Below, in pieces: positions 15,811-23,963 of a stretch of DNA of 64,000 nucleotides (position 1 is its first letter; each line of letters opens with the position of its first letter). The translations under genes were made by a program, and so were the position numbers. The DNA is taken from the NCBI GenBank assembly GCA_024236075.1, contig JACKLE010000007.1, forward strand, positions 1-64,000, read 5' to 3'. The notes below the pieces were generated by a model. The model did no database searches and had not been told where the DNA came from. It was given only the letters and a program-made list of their open reading frames with translations. This DNA comes from Alphaproteobacteria bacterium. Lineage in GTDB: Bacteria; Pseudomonadota; Alphaproteobacteria; JACAEB01.

Positions 15811-16104
15811 TCAAAGCTGAACATCGTGCGTCGTCAGGAATCGCGTCAACTCTCCGAGCGACACGATTGTCGGGCTCAAGTTCTGAAGTGACCCGAGCTG
15901 ACCGTCGTCAGGCAAAGTACCCGTCAGCACACCGGCGACATGGCCAGTGTCCAGATCCACAATGGGTCCGCCGAAGAACGAACCGACATTCTCGCCACTG
16001 TCTATAGTGGGCCATTCCTTGATTGCCCATCGCCCTCGCTTTGCCTCCAGCCTTCCAGCGATCGTGACGATTGACGGAACGGGGCGGTTTTTCCTTGAGA
16101 CGCC
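15811..16104 (-). pseudogene. C-terminal fragment of a trypsin-like peptidase, cut by IS3 copy 2
   Basis: 97 codons open to the IS edge, no start codon. It reads IVTIAGRLEAKRGRWAIK, then GENVGSFFGGPIVDLDTGHV and AGVLTGTLPDDGQ. The GGPIVDLDTGHVAGVL segment resembles the G-x-S-G-G-P-V-V-D region of trypsin-fold proteases. The catalytic Ser position appears to be Phe, so the ancestor may already have been inactive. Family assignment is by motif likeness only. Confidence 0.4.
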
Positions 16105-16169
16105 TGCCCTACCCCTTCTGAAGTGGTCCTGGGACTATGATAGTCGGACCCTGAGAGAGGAGGCTTGTG

Positions 16170-16448
16170 ATGCCGCGATGAAGGCATACGGCAGAAGAAA
16201 TTATTGGGAAGCTGCGTGAGGTTGAGGTCCGGATCGGCCGGGGCATGACGGTTCAAGTGGTGATCCGTGGGATCGGCGTGACCGAGCAGACCTACTACCG
16301 CTGGCGCAAAGAATATGGCGGCCCGAAGCTGGATCAGGTCAAGCGGCTGAAGGACCTTGAGAGAGAGAACAGTCGGCTGAAGCGGGCTGTTGCCGATCTC
16401 ACGCTCTATGCTCTGATCCTGAAAGAAGCCGAAAAGGGAAACTTCTAA
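16170..16448 (+). pseudogene. IS3 copy 2 orfA with early in-frame stop
   Basis: The frame reads M-P-R-stop-RHTAEEIIGKLREVEVRI and continues to LKEAEKGNF and a normal TAA. The TGA at codon 4 (16179-16181), or equivalently a small indel at the start, separates the ATG from the body. The rest of OrfA, including the helix-turn-helix VTEQTYYRWRKEYGG, is intact. An internal ATG at 16245 could start a shortened protein. Confidence 0.7.
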
Positions 16449-17400
16449 GCCCCGCGCGTCGCCGGCGAGCGATCCGGTATGTCCGCGAGACCATCTGCGT
16501 ATCGGAGCGTCGGGCATGCCGGGTATTCGGTCAGCATTGCGCGACCCAACGTAAGATCGCCAGGACGCCTGACGATGAAGACGCCTTGGCGGGCGACATC
16601 ATCGAGCTGGCGAAGACCTATGGACGCAATGGCTACCGTCGGATCACGGCCCTACTCAAAGAGGCGGGCTGGGCCGTGAACCACAAGCGGGTCGAACGGA
16701 TCTGGCGGCGTGAGGGGCTAAGAGCGCCTGCGAGACAGCGCAAACGGGGTCGGCTCTGGCTCGACGATGGGTCTTGCCTCCGGCTGAGACCGGAATGCCG
16801 CAACCACGTTTGGACGTATGATCTTGTCGAGGACCGCACCCAAGAGGGAAAGAAGATCCGCATGCTCACCGTCATCGATTCGTTCAGCCACACATGCCTG
16901 GCTATCACCGTCGAACGGTGCCTGAACAGCGGCAACGTGCTCGACACCTTCGCGGATCTCTTCCTCGAGCATGGGCCGCCCAAGCACATTCGTCCGGACA
17001 ACGGCCTAGAGTTCATTGCGACCGCCGTGCGGAATGGCTCGCCCATATCGGCGTGAAGACGCTCTACATCGAACCGGGCTCACCTTGGGAGAACGGGTAC
17101 AACGAGTCCTTCAACGGGAAGACTCCGCGATGAGCTGCTGAGCGGAGAGATCTTCTCGACGCTGAAAGAGGCCCAGACCCTGATCGAAGCATGGCGCCGT
17201 CACTACAACACCGTCAGGCCTCACAGCGCCTTGGGATACAGCCCGCCCGCGCCAGGGGCCTTCGCTCCCATGATCTTCCCAACAGCTCGACCCAAGGAGC
17301 TGGGTCTCCTGTCCGTCCTTGAGGTCGTAGAGGTCGAGCATCTCGCCGATCTCGGGATGGCCATGCCGAGCGTTCCCAACCAAGTTTCAACATGGGGGGC
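16449..17400 (+). pseudogene. IS3 copy 2 orfB transposase with two frameshifts
   Basis: rve/DDE transposase: RAIRYVRETICVSERRACRV, AKTYGRNGYRRITALLKEAG, HVWTYDLVEDRTQ, RPDNGLEFIATAV. A missing G near 17033 turns VREWLAHIG into VRNGSPIS-A-stop. The correct frame resumes as VKTLYIEPGSPWENGYN, and an extra base near 17121 after NGK breaks it again before LRDELLSGEIF. The two shifts compensate, but about 30 residues in between are lost. No stop codon is found before the right end. Confidence 0.8.
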
Positions 17401-17447
17401 AGATCAACGCCGAGCTTTCCCGTCGAGCGCCGGTCCCCTCATCCTGT

Positions 17448-17467
17448 CCTTCTCCCGAGGGAGAAGG
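17448..17467. repeat. Palindromic CCTTCTCCC-GA-GGGAGAAGG hairpin
   Basis: A 20-base near-perfect palindrome with 9-bp arms and a 2-base centre, in the gap between IS3 copy 2 and the ycgN-like gene. Related sequence (CCTTCCCCTTGGAGGGAAAG) lies near 26.2 kb. It is probably a common intergenic repeat that can also work as a bidirectional terminator. The rest of this 190-base gap shows no gene. Confidence 0.5.
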
Positions 17468-17599
17468 AACCCGGGCGGCAGCGCCGCGCGGGAGAGCGGC
17501 GTCCGCGCAGCGTCCGCCTGGCGTCCCCGCATCGTCCGGACGCAGTTCGTCAGATAGCGCCCAGATGGTTTCGAGCGTCACGCTCGTCAAGAGGCGATT

Positions 17600-18133
17600 T
17601 TACGGATTGCGTGAATTTTCGCGCGCGCGCCGCCAGCGGCCGGCGAATTTGGCGCGGTCGACGCGGCGCGGCCAGGCGACGACGCGGTCGGGCCATTTCG
17701 CCTCCGGGACGGCGGTCTCGCAGACGACGCGCCCGCGCACGGAGCAGCCCGCCGCCGCGACGCTGCCCTTGTCGCCCGTCACGAGCGGATGCCAGTCGGG
17801 CAGCGCCCGCCCCTCGTGGAGGCGGCGATAGGCGCAGCTCGGTGGCATCCAGGGCGCGGCCTCCGCGATCGTCTCCGGCGTCAGGCGCACGCAGCCCGGC
17901 ACGCGCGCCGAGCGGTTGGGATAGTCCGAGCAGCGGCAGCTCGCCTCGTCGAGCAGCTGGCAGACGATGTCGGTGTAGGAGGTCGCGCCCGTGTCCTCGT
18001 CCTCGAGCTTGATGAGGCAGCAGAGCGCGCAGCCGTCGCAGAGCGCCTCCCATTCGGCGGGCGTCATCTCCGAGAGGCTCTTCTCCTCCCAGAAGCGTCC
18101 TTCGGCGATCTTTTCCCGCGATGACGGTTTCAT
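17600..18133 (-). CDS. YcgN-like (UPF0260) cysteine cluster protein
   Basis: 177 residues with a distinctive cysteine pattern: ALCDGCALCC (about 31-40), EASCRCSDYPNRS, VPGC and MPPSC. This is the UPF0260/YcgN family, thought to bind a metal or an iron-sulfur cluster; the biochemical role is not established. The start is MKPSSREKIAEGRFWEEKSL; a long open frame upstream is the antisense of the divergent penicillin-binding protein gene and should be ignored. Confidence 0.88.
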   Translation of the reverse strand: MKPSSREKIAEGRFWEEKSLSEMTPAEWEALCDGCALCCLIKLEDEDTGATSYTDIVCQLLDEASCRCSDYPNRSARVPGCVRLTPETIAEAAPWMPPSCAYRRLHEGRALPDWHPLVTGDKGSVAAAGCSVRGRVVCETAVPEAKWPDRVVAWPRRVDRAKFAGRWRRARENSRNP

Positions 18134-18229
18134 GAATCGGGCCCGGCGAGGTCGCACTTGCGCCCCATTTGGCGCCATGCTCCACGATGGGCTAGCAGAT
18201 GGAGACCCGGGCGGTCGAGAGGGGCAGGC

Positions 18230-20215
18230 ATGAGCGAGCACGAGGACGGACCGCGGCGGCGCTTTCCCTGGCGGCCCCTCGGCCTTGTCGCCGCGGGCCT
18301 CGTCGTCGGGCTCCTCGCCGGCGGCGCCTGGGCCTATCTCTGGCTGAAGCCGAACTTCCCGGACCTGCGCACCGCCTGGGACGCGGGCAAGATCCCGAGC
18401 CTCGTCTTTCTCGACAAGGACGGAAAGCGCATCGCGACGCGCGGCGCCATCCGCGAGCAGCCCGTGCCGGCGGGCGAGCTGCCCAAGATGCTGATCGACG
18501 CCTTCCTCGCGACCGAGGACCGGCGCTTCTGGACCCATCCGGGCGTCGACTGGCGCGGCGTCACGCGCGCCGTCTTCGTGAACCTCAGGGCCGGGCGCTT
18601 CGTGCAGGGCGGCTCGACCATCACGCAGCAGGTGGCCAAGAACCTCTTCCTCACCAATGAGCGCTCGATGCGGCGCAAGCTCCAGGAGGCGCTGCTCGCG
18701 GTCTGGCTCGAGCGCCACATGAGCAAGAACGAGATCCTGACGCTCTATCTCAACCGCATCTATTTCGGCGCCGGCACCTACGGCATCGAGGCGGCGGCCG
18801 AGACCTATTTCGGCCATTCGGCGCGCGAGGTGAGCCTTGCCGAGGCGGCGATGCTCGCGGGGCTTCCGCAGGCGCCCTCCAAATATGCGCCGACCTCGGA
18901 TCTTGCCGCCGCGCAGGCGCGGGCGGGCGACGTCCTGCGGAACATGGTGGAGGCGCATTTCCTCCGGGAGGCGGACATCGCCCCCGCGCTCGCCGAGCCC
19001 GCGACGCCGCGCCCCCAGCTCGAGGCGCAGGGCGCCGCCTATTTTCTCGACTACGCGGTCGCCGAGCTCGAGCGCCTCAAGGGCCGCGACGCGCTCGACC
19101 TCGACCTCGTCGTGACGACGACGCTGGACCCGCGCCTCCAGAAGATCGCCGAGGAGGCGGTGGCGACCCGCATGGCCGCCGAGGCCGACGCGGCCGGCGC
19201 CAAGGAGGCCGCGCTCGTCATGCTCTCGCCGGACGGCTCGGTGCGCGCCATGGTGGGCGGGCGCAGCTATGCCGACAGCCAGTTCAACCGCGCCGTCCAG
19301 GCGAAGCGCCAGCCCGGCTCCGCCTTCAAGCCGTTCGTGTACCTCACCGCGCTGGAGGCGGGCCTGACGCCCCAGACCGTGCGCGAGGACGCGCCGATCA
19401 CCGTCGACGACTGGTCCCCGGAGAATTACGGGCGCACCTATCGCGGCTACGTCACCCTGCGCGAGGCGGTCGCGAACTCGCTCAACACGGTCGCGGTGCG
19501 CGTGTCGGAGGAGGTCGGGCGCGCCAATGTGGTGGCGACGGCGCAGCGGCTCGGCATCCGCTCGAGCCTCCTCGCCAGCCCCTCGATCGCGCTCGGCACG
19601 TCGGAGGTGAGCCTCCTCGAGCTGACGGACGCCTATCTGCCCTTCGCGACGCTGGGCCTCGCCGAGCCCCCGCGCGTCATCGAGCGCATCGCGACGCCCG
19701 AGGGCGGCACGCTGTGGGAGGCCCCGCCCGTGGAGCCGCGGCGCGTGATGTCGCACGAGACCGCCGCCGAGATGAACGGCATGCTGCACGAGGTGCTGGT
19801 CTCGGGAACGGCGAAGAACGCGGACCTCACCCCCCGCCCCGCCGCCGCCAAGACGGGCACCAGCCAGGACTGGCGCGACGCCTGGATCGTGGGCTACACG
19901 GCCGATCTCGTCACCGGCGTCTGGGTCGGCAACGACGATGCCTCGCCGATGAACCGCGTCACGGGCGGCGGGCTGCCCGCGCGCATCTGGAAGGACGCGA
20001 TGGAGAACGCCCATGCGGGCTGGGCCGTCGCCGATCTCGAGGGCGCCACCACCGACTACGCCTACCCGACGCTCGCCGCGAACGATCCGTCCTCGGACTT
20101 TTACGACCGCCTCTCGGCGAGCTTCTCCGGCGTGCGCCACAACCGCACCCTCGCCCGCTCCGAGCCCCGCCGCGACAATGCGGGCTGGAAGTCGATCCTT
20201 CCCTGGAACTGGTGA
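18230..20215 (+). CDS. Class A penicillin-binding protein (transglycosylase-transpeptidase)
   Basis: 661 residues. One transmembrane anchor (about 17-40) is followed by the GT51 transglycosylase domain with catalytic Glu in ATEDRRFWTHPG (near 95), QGGSTITQQVAKN and MRRKLQEALLA, then the transpeptidase with SxxK as SAFK (near 361), SxN as SLN (near 417) and KTGTS (near 541). It polymerises and cross-links peptidoglycan at the inner membrane. The start MSEHEDG has a GAGGGG about 9 bases upstream. It is divergent from the ycgN-like gene by 96 bases. Confidence 0.94.
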   Translation: MSEHEDGPRRRFPWRPLGLVAAGLVVGLLAGGAWAYLWLKPNFPDLRTAWDAGKIPSLVFLDKDGKRIATRGAIREQPVPAGELPKMLIDAFLATEDRRFWTHPGVDWRGVTRAVFVNLRAGRFVQGGSTITQQVAKNLFLTNERSMRRKLQEALLAVWLERHMSKNEILTLYLNRIYFGAGTYGIEAAAETYFGHSAREVSLAEAAMLAGLPQAPSKYAPTSDLAAAQARAGDVLRNMVEAHFLREADIAPALAEPATPRPQLEAQGAAYFLDYAVAELERLKGRDALDLDLVVTTTLDPRLQKIAEEAVATRMAAEADAAGAKEAALVMLSPDGSVRAMVGGRSYADSQFNRAVQAKRQPGSAFKPFVYLTALEAGLTPQTVREDAPITVDDWSPENYGRTYRGYVTLREAVANSLNTVAVRVSEEVGRANVVATAQRLGIRSSLLASPSIALGTSEVSLLELTDAYLPFATLGLAEPPRVIERIATPEGGTLWEAPPVEPRRVMSHETAAEMNGMLHEVLVSGTAKNADLTPRPAAAKTGTSQDWRDAWIVGYTADLVTGVWVGNDDASPMNRVTGGGLPARIWKDAMENAHAGWAVADLEGATTDYAYPTLAANDPSSDFYDRLSASFSGVRHNRTLARSEPRRDNAGWKSILPWNW

Positions 20216-20272
20216 GGCGCGTGCGGGCGGGGGCTGGATTCTGTTTGAAGCGTCCCACAATCGTGACGTCAT

Positions 20273-20291
20273 CCCGCGCTTCAGGCGCGGG
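20273..20291. repeat. REP-like hairpin CCCGCGC-loop-GCGCGGG
   Basis: 7-bp perfect arms with a 5-base loop inside the phrase GTCATCCCGCGCTTCAGG and CGCGGGACCCATACT, a wording common to dispersed alphaproteobacterial intergenic repeats. It lies 58 bases after the penicillin-binding protein stop and may end that transcript. Confidence 0.5.
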
Positions 20292-20394
20292 ACCCATACT
20301 CCCGGCGTTTGTGGTCGTGCGTTCCGCGGTCGAGCCGCAGCACGACTGCCGCAGTCGGGCGATCAGAATTGATCGCGACACGCTCCAGGTCCGG

Positions 20395-20659
20395 TCATGA
20401 CTTCTTGAACAGGTCCTGTTGTCTGCCTTGTGCTTCGCGCTTCGCCTTCTTGAACGGCGTGGTGTCGATCCAAGGCATAGGCGGGCGCTTGCCCTCGAAT
20501 AGATCCTCAATAGTCAGAATTCGGATCCTTGAGAACTGACCATACTCGGTTTCATAGTAACCAGCAGAAATCGCTTCCTTCCGCATCGGCGCCGTCGGCT
20601 CGGTCAACGTGAGGAAGATTCCAAGTTTTGCTTTCTCGCGCTCTACCGTTGCGATGAGG
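20395..20659 (-). pseudogene. Site-specific DNA-methyltransferase, C-terminal fragment
   Basis: Open from the transposon edge to the stop: LIATVEREKAKLGIFLTLTE, PTAPMRKEAISAGYYETEYG, RIRILTIEDLFEGKRPPMPW. These match the C-terminus of type III-like adenine methyltransferases widespread in Alphaproteobacteria. The fragment joins the piece on the far side of the IS1595 element (GGENVGVGMIRDLI) across the 8-bp target duplication, so both belong to one broken gene. A small ATG-started frame inside (70 codons) is not a separate gene. Confidence 0.8.
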
Positions 20660-20730
20660 GGGACCTATATACGAGCTTGACCCAGCCGCCGTGACATCCT
20701 ATATTCTGAGGGTGGCAATGGAGAGGCGCG

Positions 20731-21645
20731 ATGACCAAGCAATTCGACAGCCTGATTGAGCTGATGGAAGCGCTCCCGGATGAGCAGTCCGCGATTGACC
20801 ACTTCACCGCCATACGTTGGAAGGATGGGGCTTTCTGCCCCCATTGCGGCTCGACCAAGATCTATCACTTCAGCGACAAGCGTTCGCACAAGTGTGGGGC
20901 CTGCCGAGCGCGCTTCTCAATCAAAGTCGGAACGATCTTCGAGGACACGAAGATCCCATTGCGCAAGTGGATGATGGCTATTTGGCTTATCACGTCGCAC
21001 AAGAAAGGCATCGCGAGCACGCAACTGGCTAAGGACATCAAGGTCACTCAGAAGACCGCATGGTTTATGCTCCACCGCCTTCGCCATGCCGCGATGACGA
21101 AATCCTTCAGCGCGCCTCTCAAGGGTACCGTCGAAGCTGACGAGACCTATGTTGGCGGTAAGGCCAAGAACAAGCACGCATCCAAGCGTGAGAAGGGTAC
21201 GCAAGGTGGAAGGGGCAAGGTGATTGTCTTTGGGATGCTGGAGCGCGAGGGCCAGCTTCGCACGCTGCATATCAGCAATCTAAAGGCGCACAACGTACAC
21301 GGCATTATCTCCGACCATGTCGAGCCCGGCGCCAACATCATGACAGACGAACATGTTTCGTTTGTGGGGCTTCAAGGGCGCTATCACCATCACACCGTCA
21401 ACCACTCAGCCGGCGAGTACGTGCGCCATTTCTTCGCCCACACGAACGGAATTGAGAGCGTCTGGGCGCTTCTGAAGCGTCAAATTATTGGGATACATCA
21501 TTGGGTTAGCCAAAAGCACCTTTCACGCTATCTCGGAGAGATGGCATGGCGCTACAATCGTCGGAACTTGGAGGAAGGCGACCGTTTGAACGCCTTGCTT
21601 TCGTCAACAGATGGGCGGCTCACCTATCGAGCCTTGGTTGCATGA
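20731..21645 (+). CDS. IS1595-family (ISXO2-like) transposase
   Basis: 304 residues. The N-terminal zinc ribbon is seen as FCPHCGSTKIYHF and HKCGACRARF (about 32-58). The catalytic domain has the family's D-D-N-K residues: VEADETYVGGKAKNK, IMTDEHVSF, HTNGIESVWALLKRQ. GGAGAGGCGCG precedes the ATG. The first gene of a three-gene coupled unit: its stop overlaps the next start as ATGA. Confidence 0.93.
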   Translation: MTKQFDSLIELMEALPDEQSAIDHFTAIRWKDGAFCPHCGSTKIYHFSDKRSHKCGACRARFSIKVGTIFEDTKIPLRKWMMAIWLITSHKKGIASTQLAKDIKVTQKTAWFMLHRLRHAAMTKSFSAPLKGTVEADETYVGGKAKNKHASKREKGTQGGRGKVIVFGMLEREGQLRTLHISNLKAHNVHGIISDHVEPGANIMTDEHVSFVGLQGRYHHHTVNHSAGEYVRHFFAHTNGIESVWALLKRQIIGIHHWVSQKHLSRYLGEMAWRYNRRNLEEGDRLNALLSSTDGRLTYRALVA

Positions 21646-21893
21646 CAATGCGAAAGAAGCAGTCACAGAAAAAGCAGACAAAAAAGGAGTTGGTCGGGAT
21701 GCCTTTTGATGAGGCATTGGAACGCTTTATCCTAACCGACCCGGATGAATTGTCCGAGGCGCTGCAATCCTATGACGCCTTGAAAGAGGAACATGATCGC
21801 TTGTCTGACGATGTTGATGCCGATCAGGACCGAGTTATTCGCCGAATGAGGGGGAAGGCAGCCGATGGCAAAGTCAAAAAAAGAACAGACTGA
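21642..21893 (+). CDS. Transposon cargo gene 1: small basic/acidic hypothetical protein
   Basis: 83 residues with a basic N-terminus (MTMRKKQSQKKQTKKEL), an acidic middle (RFILTDPDELSEALQSYD) and a coiled-coil-like segment LKEEHDRLSDDVDADQDRV. No family is recognised. It overlaps the transposase stop by 4 bases and the next gene by 29, so the three are translationally coupled. The position suggests a partner or antidote to the following protein, or a helper for transposition. Confidence 0.65.
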   Translation: MTMRKKQSQKKQTKKELVGMPFDEALERFILTDPDELSEALQSYDALKEEHDRLSDDVDADQDRVIRRMRGKAADGKVKKRTD

Positions 21894-22719
21894 ACAATCG
21901 GTTTTGGATTTCCTTTATGTCGATGCAGTTCGTGTACGATCCTTTATTTCGCAGCTTGGTGAGATAGGTGTTCTTGACGGGGTGACAGAAACGGACGCAT
22001 TGGACGCATCCAAGGCAACCACCTTTTCAGGGTCAATTGGTGGCGAACCTATCATTGGTTCGGGCGTCGAGAGGACAAGCGAGCGAGCCACATCAGAATC
22101 ACAATCGCGAACCTACGATGTGCAGCACCGGCTTCCGGTTAGTCTCCTCAATTTGCTAGAAACGCAAAACTTAATTCAACGAAAAATTGTCGATGCCGCG
22201 ATAGGTGACTTAGTTGTCTGCTCTGGAACATTATCGATAATCGATACTTCATTCCATCGTGAGCTTTATTCGTCAGCTAAGATGAAGGAACTTTCTGTTC
22301 GGCGATCAGAGGAAAGACTCAAAAAAGAGGGGCAGACGTATGACCTGGAAAGTCTGCACATCGAACTTGATATGATCCGCATGATCCCGCCCTTTGTGCA
22401 GGCCCTAGTAGATACTGGCAATGTTGCCGTATGGCTTACCTTGCGACCGGAGAGCCTCACAACGCCTCCTCACGAGATCAACATGAAACACGGGGTTGTG
22501 CTTCAAGGTAGTTGGACATTGCTTGGTATCAAAGACTCTACTCCTTCTCTTGCGCCCGAAATTTTGCAGGATGCAACTCGACTCAAGGGCCGATTTGAAA
22601 ACCAATCAATGATCGCTGAGATGATCGATGTGCTCACTGCATTGCGCGGGTATGTGGGACGACCGCCATCCTCATATGGGGTGACACCGCTTCTAATTTA
22701 CAGAGAAGCTAACACCTAG
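21865..22719 (+). CDS. Transposon cargo gene 2: hypothetical protein, DUF6414-like
   Basis: 284 residues, MAKSKKEQTEQSVLDFLYVD, then VRSFISQLGEIGVLDGVTET and a Ser/Thr/Gly-rich segment (about 55-90). The 'FLYVD...RVRSFISQLG' start is typical of a family I believe is DUF6414, whose function is not known. No signal peptide or membrane helix. The gene ends one base before the right terminal repeat, so it belongs to the transposon. GC content is lower than in the surroundings. Such cargo in IS1595 elements can be selectable or defence-related, but nothing here proves it. Confidence 0.65.
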   Translation: MAKSKKEQTEQSVLDFLYVDAVRVRSFISQLGEIGVLDGVTETDALDASKATTFSGSIGGEPIIGSGVERTSERATSESQSRTYDVQHRLPVSLLNLLETQNLIQRKIVDAAIGDLVVCSGTLSIIDTSFHRELYSSAKMKELSVRRSEERLKKEGQTYDLESLHIELDMIRMIPPFVQALVDTGNVAVWLTLRPESLTTPPHEINMKHGVVLQGSWTLLGIKDSTPSLAPEILQDATRLKGRFENQSMIAEMIDVLTALRGYVGRPPSSYGVTPLLIYREANT

Positions 22720-22741
22720 GTCACACACGTATATAGGCCCC

Positions 22742-22956
22742 CGATGAGGTCACGGATCATCCCTACTCCAACGTTCTCGCCGCCCTTCACGGATACCACT
22801 GCCTTCTCCGTCACCTTCCCGTCAGGCTTGAAAAAGCACGTTGTAGGAGGCGTTCGAGTTGAAGGGCGGGTCGAGATAGACGAGGTCGACGGATTCGTCG
22901 GCAATGTGCCCACGGAGAATGTCGAGATTGTCGCCATAGTATAGCTTGTTCGTCAT
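22742..22956 (-). pseudogene. Site-specific DNA-methyltransferase, N-terminal fragment with internal deletion
   Basis: Starts MTNKLYYGDNLDILRGHI and has the catalytic DPPF motif (VDLVYLDPPFNSNASYNVLF). After VLF the frame shifts by one base and continues as KPDGKVTEKAVVSVKGGENV and GVGMIRDLI, sequence that belongs several hundred residues later in full-length enzymes. So most of the central region was deleted, with a frameshift, in addition to the IS1595 insertion. The remainder lies at 20395-20659. Confidence 0.82.
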
Positions 22957-23071
22957 CCGCCCCGCCCTGCCCGATCCGCCGTCGCGACTTGGTGGCTCAA
23001 GATTCCGCTTGCGCGGAAATTTCTATTGGCGCATTGTGTTCTTGTTTTGTTCGATTCGCAAGGAGGCCTCG

Positions 23072-23248
23072 ATGGCAACGAATCCGCCGCCCGGCGACGG
23101 CCACCGCAAGGGTGCGGTGCGCGATCGCTCCCAGGTCTACAATCCGCAGAACGAGAAATGGACGAAGCGCGACAAGGGCACGGGGCAGTTCATGGACCAG
23201 AAAGCCGATTCCAAGCCGTTCAAAGGGGTTCGCAAAGAGCGCCCCTAA
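23072..23248 (+). CDS. Small conserved-looking hypothetical protein
   Basis: 58 residues, MATNPPPGDGHRKGAVRDRS, then NEKWTKRDKGTGQFMDQKAD. Hydrophilic, no cysteines. AAGGAGG lies 7 bases before the ATG. Proteins of this kind are common beside DNA methyltransferase genes in Rhizobiales in my recollection; the role is unknown. It is divergent from the broken methyltransferase. Confidence 0.7.
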   Translation: MATNPPPGDGHRKGAVRDRSQVYNPQNEKWTKRDKGTGQFMDQKADSKPFKGVRKERP

Positions 23249-23309
23249 CGACCGCGCGACCTGCTCCCGTTAAGACGAGATTCCTCGGCAAGCGGACGAT
23301 ATGCCGTCA

Positions 23310-23822
23310 TCACTCCTCCTCGCCGAACTGGGCGGCGAGGCCGTCGAGCGTGCGGCGGATTTGCGGGGGCTCCGGCGCGGCGGGGGGCGCGTAGATCATG
23401 GCGTCGAGGCGGCTCACCTGCTCGTAGAGCTTGCGGCTGCCCTCGAGGAGCTCGAGAAGCTTCGTGGGCAGAAGGTCGGCGGCCATCATCGGCGCGCCTT
23501 CGCACACTTCGCGGCTGCCCAGGCGATAGCGCTCCTGCGCCGCCTCCTCGGCCTTCATCTCGCCCTGCCGCACGGCGCGCTGGACGAGAAGCCAGGAGAC
23601 GACCTGCATCAGGCGGGTGGTGAGGCGCATGCTCTCGCCGGCATAGGCGAGCGCGACCTTGCGGGGAAGGATCTTCGACTCCTCCCGCCCCGGCCCGTCG
23701 AGATAGGCGGCGGTCGCCTCCACGAGGCTCATCCCTTCGGCGAAGGTCTTCTCGATCACCTCGGCCGAGACCTGAGGCAGCTGGGAGAAAGGCGGGCGCT
23801 CGTGATGTGCCATGATACGCAT
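23310..23822 (-). CDS. DUF1465 / RcdA-like protein
   Basis: 170 residues, mostly helical, with the DUF1465 core FAEGMSLVEATAAYLDGPGR, RLTTRLMQVVSWLLVQRAV and APMMAADLLPTKLLELLEGS. Caulobacter RcdA belongs to this family; it is an adaptor that helps deliver CtrA to the ClpXP protease at the cell pole. The C-terminal tail ending AAQFGEEE is disordered, as in RcdA. An ATG three codons in (MAHHERPPF) is an alternative start. TrcR nearby is another cell-cycle factor. Orthology to RcdA is likely but not proven. Confidence 0.8.
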   Translation of the reverse strand: MRIMAHHERPPFSQLPQVSAEVIEKTFAEGMSLVEATAAYLDGPGREESKILPRKVALAYAGESMRLTTRLMQVVSWLLVQRAVRQGEMKAEEAAQERYRLGSREVCEGAPMMAADLLPTKLLELLEGSRKLYEQVSRLDAMIYAPPAAPEPPQIRRTLDGLAAQFGEEE

Positions 23823-23963
23823 GCTTCACCTTCTTTGGCGCCGGACCGTCCCGGCTTGCGGCGCGGAAGGGCGCGAAGTCGTCCCGCGCCGGCATCGGGC
23901 GCCGCCGACCCTCCCACGACGGCAAGAACCGTGCCTTTGCCGCCCGGAGGCCGCGGCGCGGGC

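Larger units (their letters stand above)
16105..17406 (+). mobile_element. IS3-family element, copy 2, degenerate, with ACGCC flanking repeats
   Basis: 1302 bp. Left end TGCCCTACCCCT, right end (reverse complement) TGATCTGCCCCCC. The direct repeat ACGCC flanks both ends, consistent with the 3-5 bp duplications of IS3 elements. Its first 240 or so bases match copy 1 almost perfectly, then the two diverge sharply. Both orfs carry frame lesions. Confidence 0.85.
20660..22741 (+). mobile_element. IS1595-family transposon with two cargo genes
   Basis: 2082 bp. The ends are GGGACCTATATACG (left) and GGGGCCTATATACG (right, reverse complement), extending with mismatches to about 25 bases. Perfect 8-bp target duplications CGATGAGG lie at 20652-20659 and 22742-22749; 8 bp is the IS1595 rule. 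It carries a transposase and two downstream genes overlapping in tandem; the last stop codon is directly beside the right inverted repeat. All frames are intact, so it may be recent. It interrupts a methyltransferase gene. Confidence 0.93.

Noticed and set aside
17600..20272. Very long minus-strand open frame (about 890 codons) opposite the penicillin-binding protein gene
   Set aside because: Only its last 177 codons (the YcgN-like protein) are real; the rest is a shadow of the plus-strand gene caused by high GC, rich in Arg and Gly and without domains.
20395..20607. Separate 70-aa gene starting MTEPTAPMRKE
   Set aside because: The frame is open upstream to the transposon edge and matches the methyltransferase C-terminus, so the ATG is internal to a broken gene.
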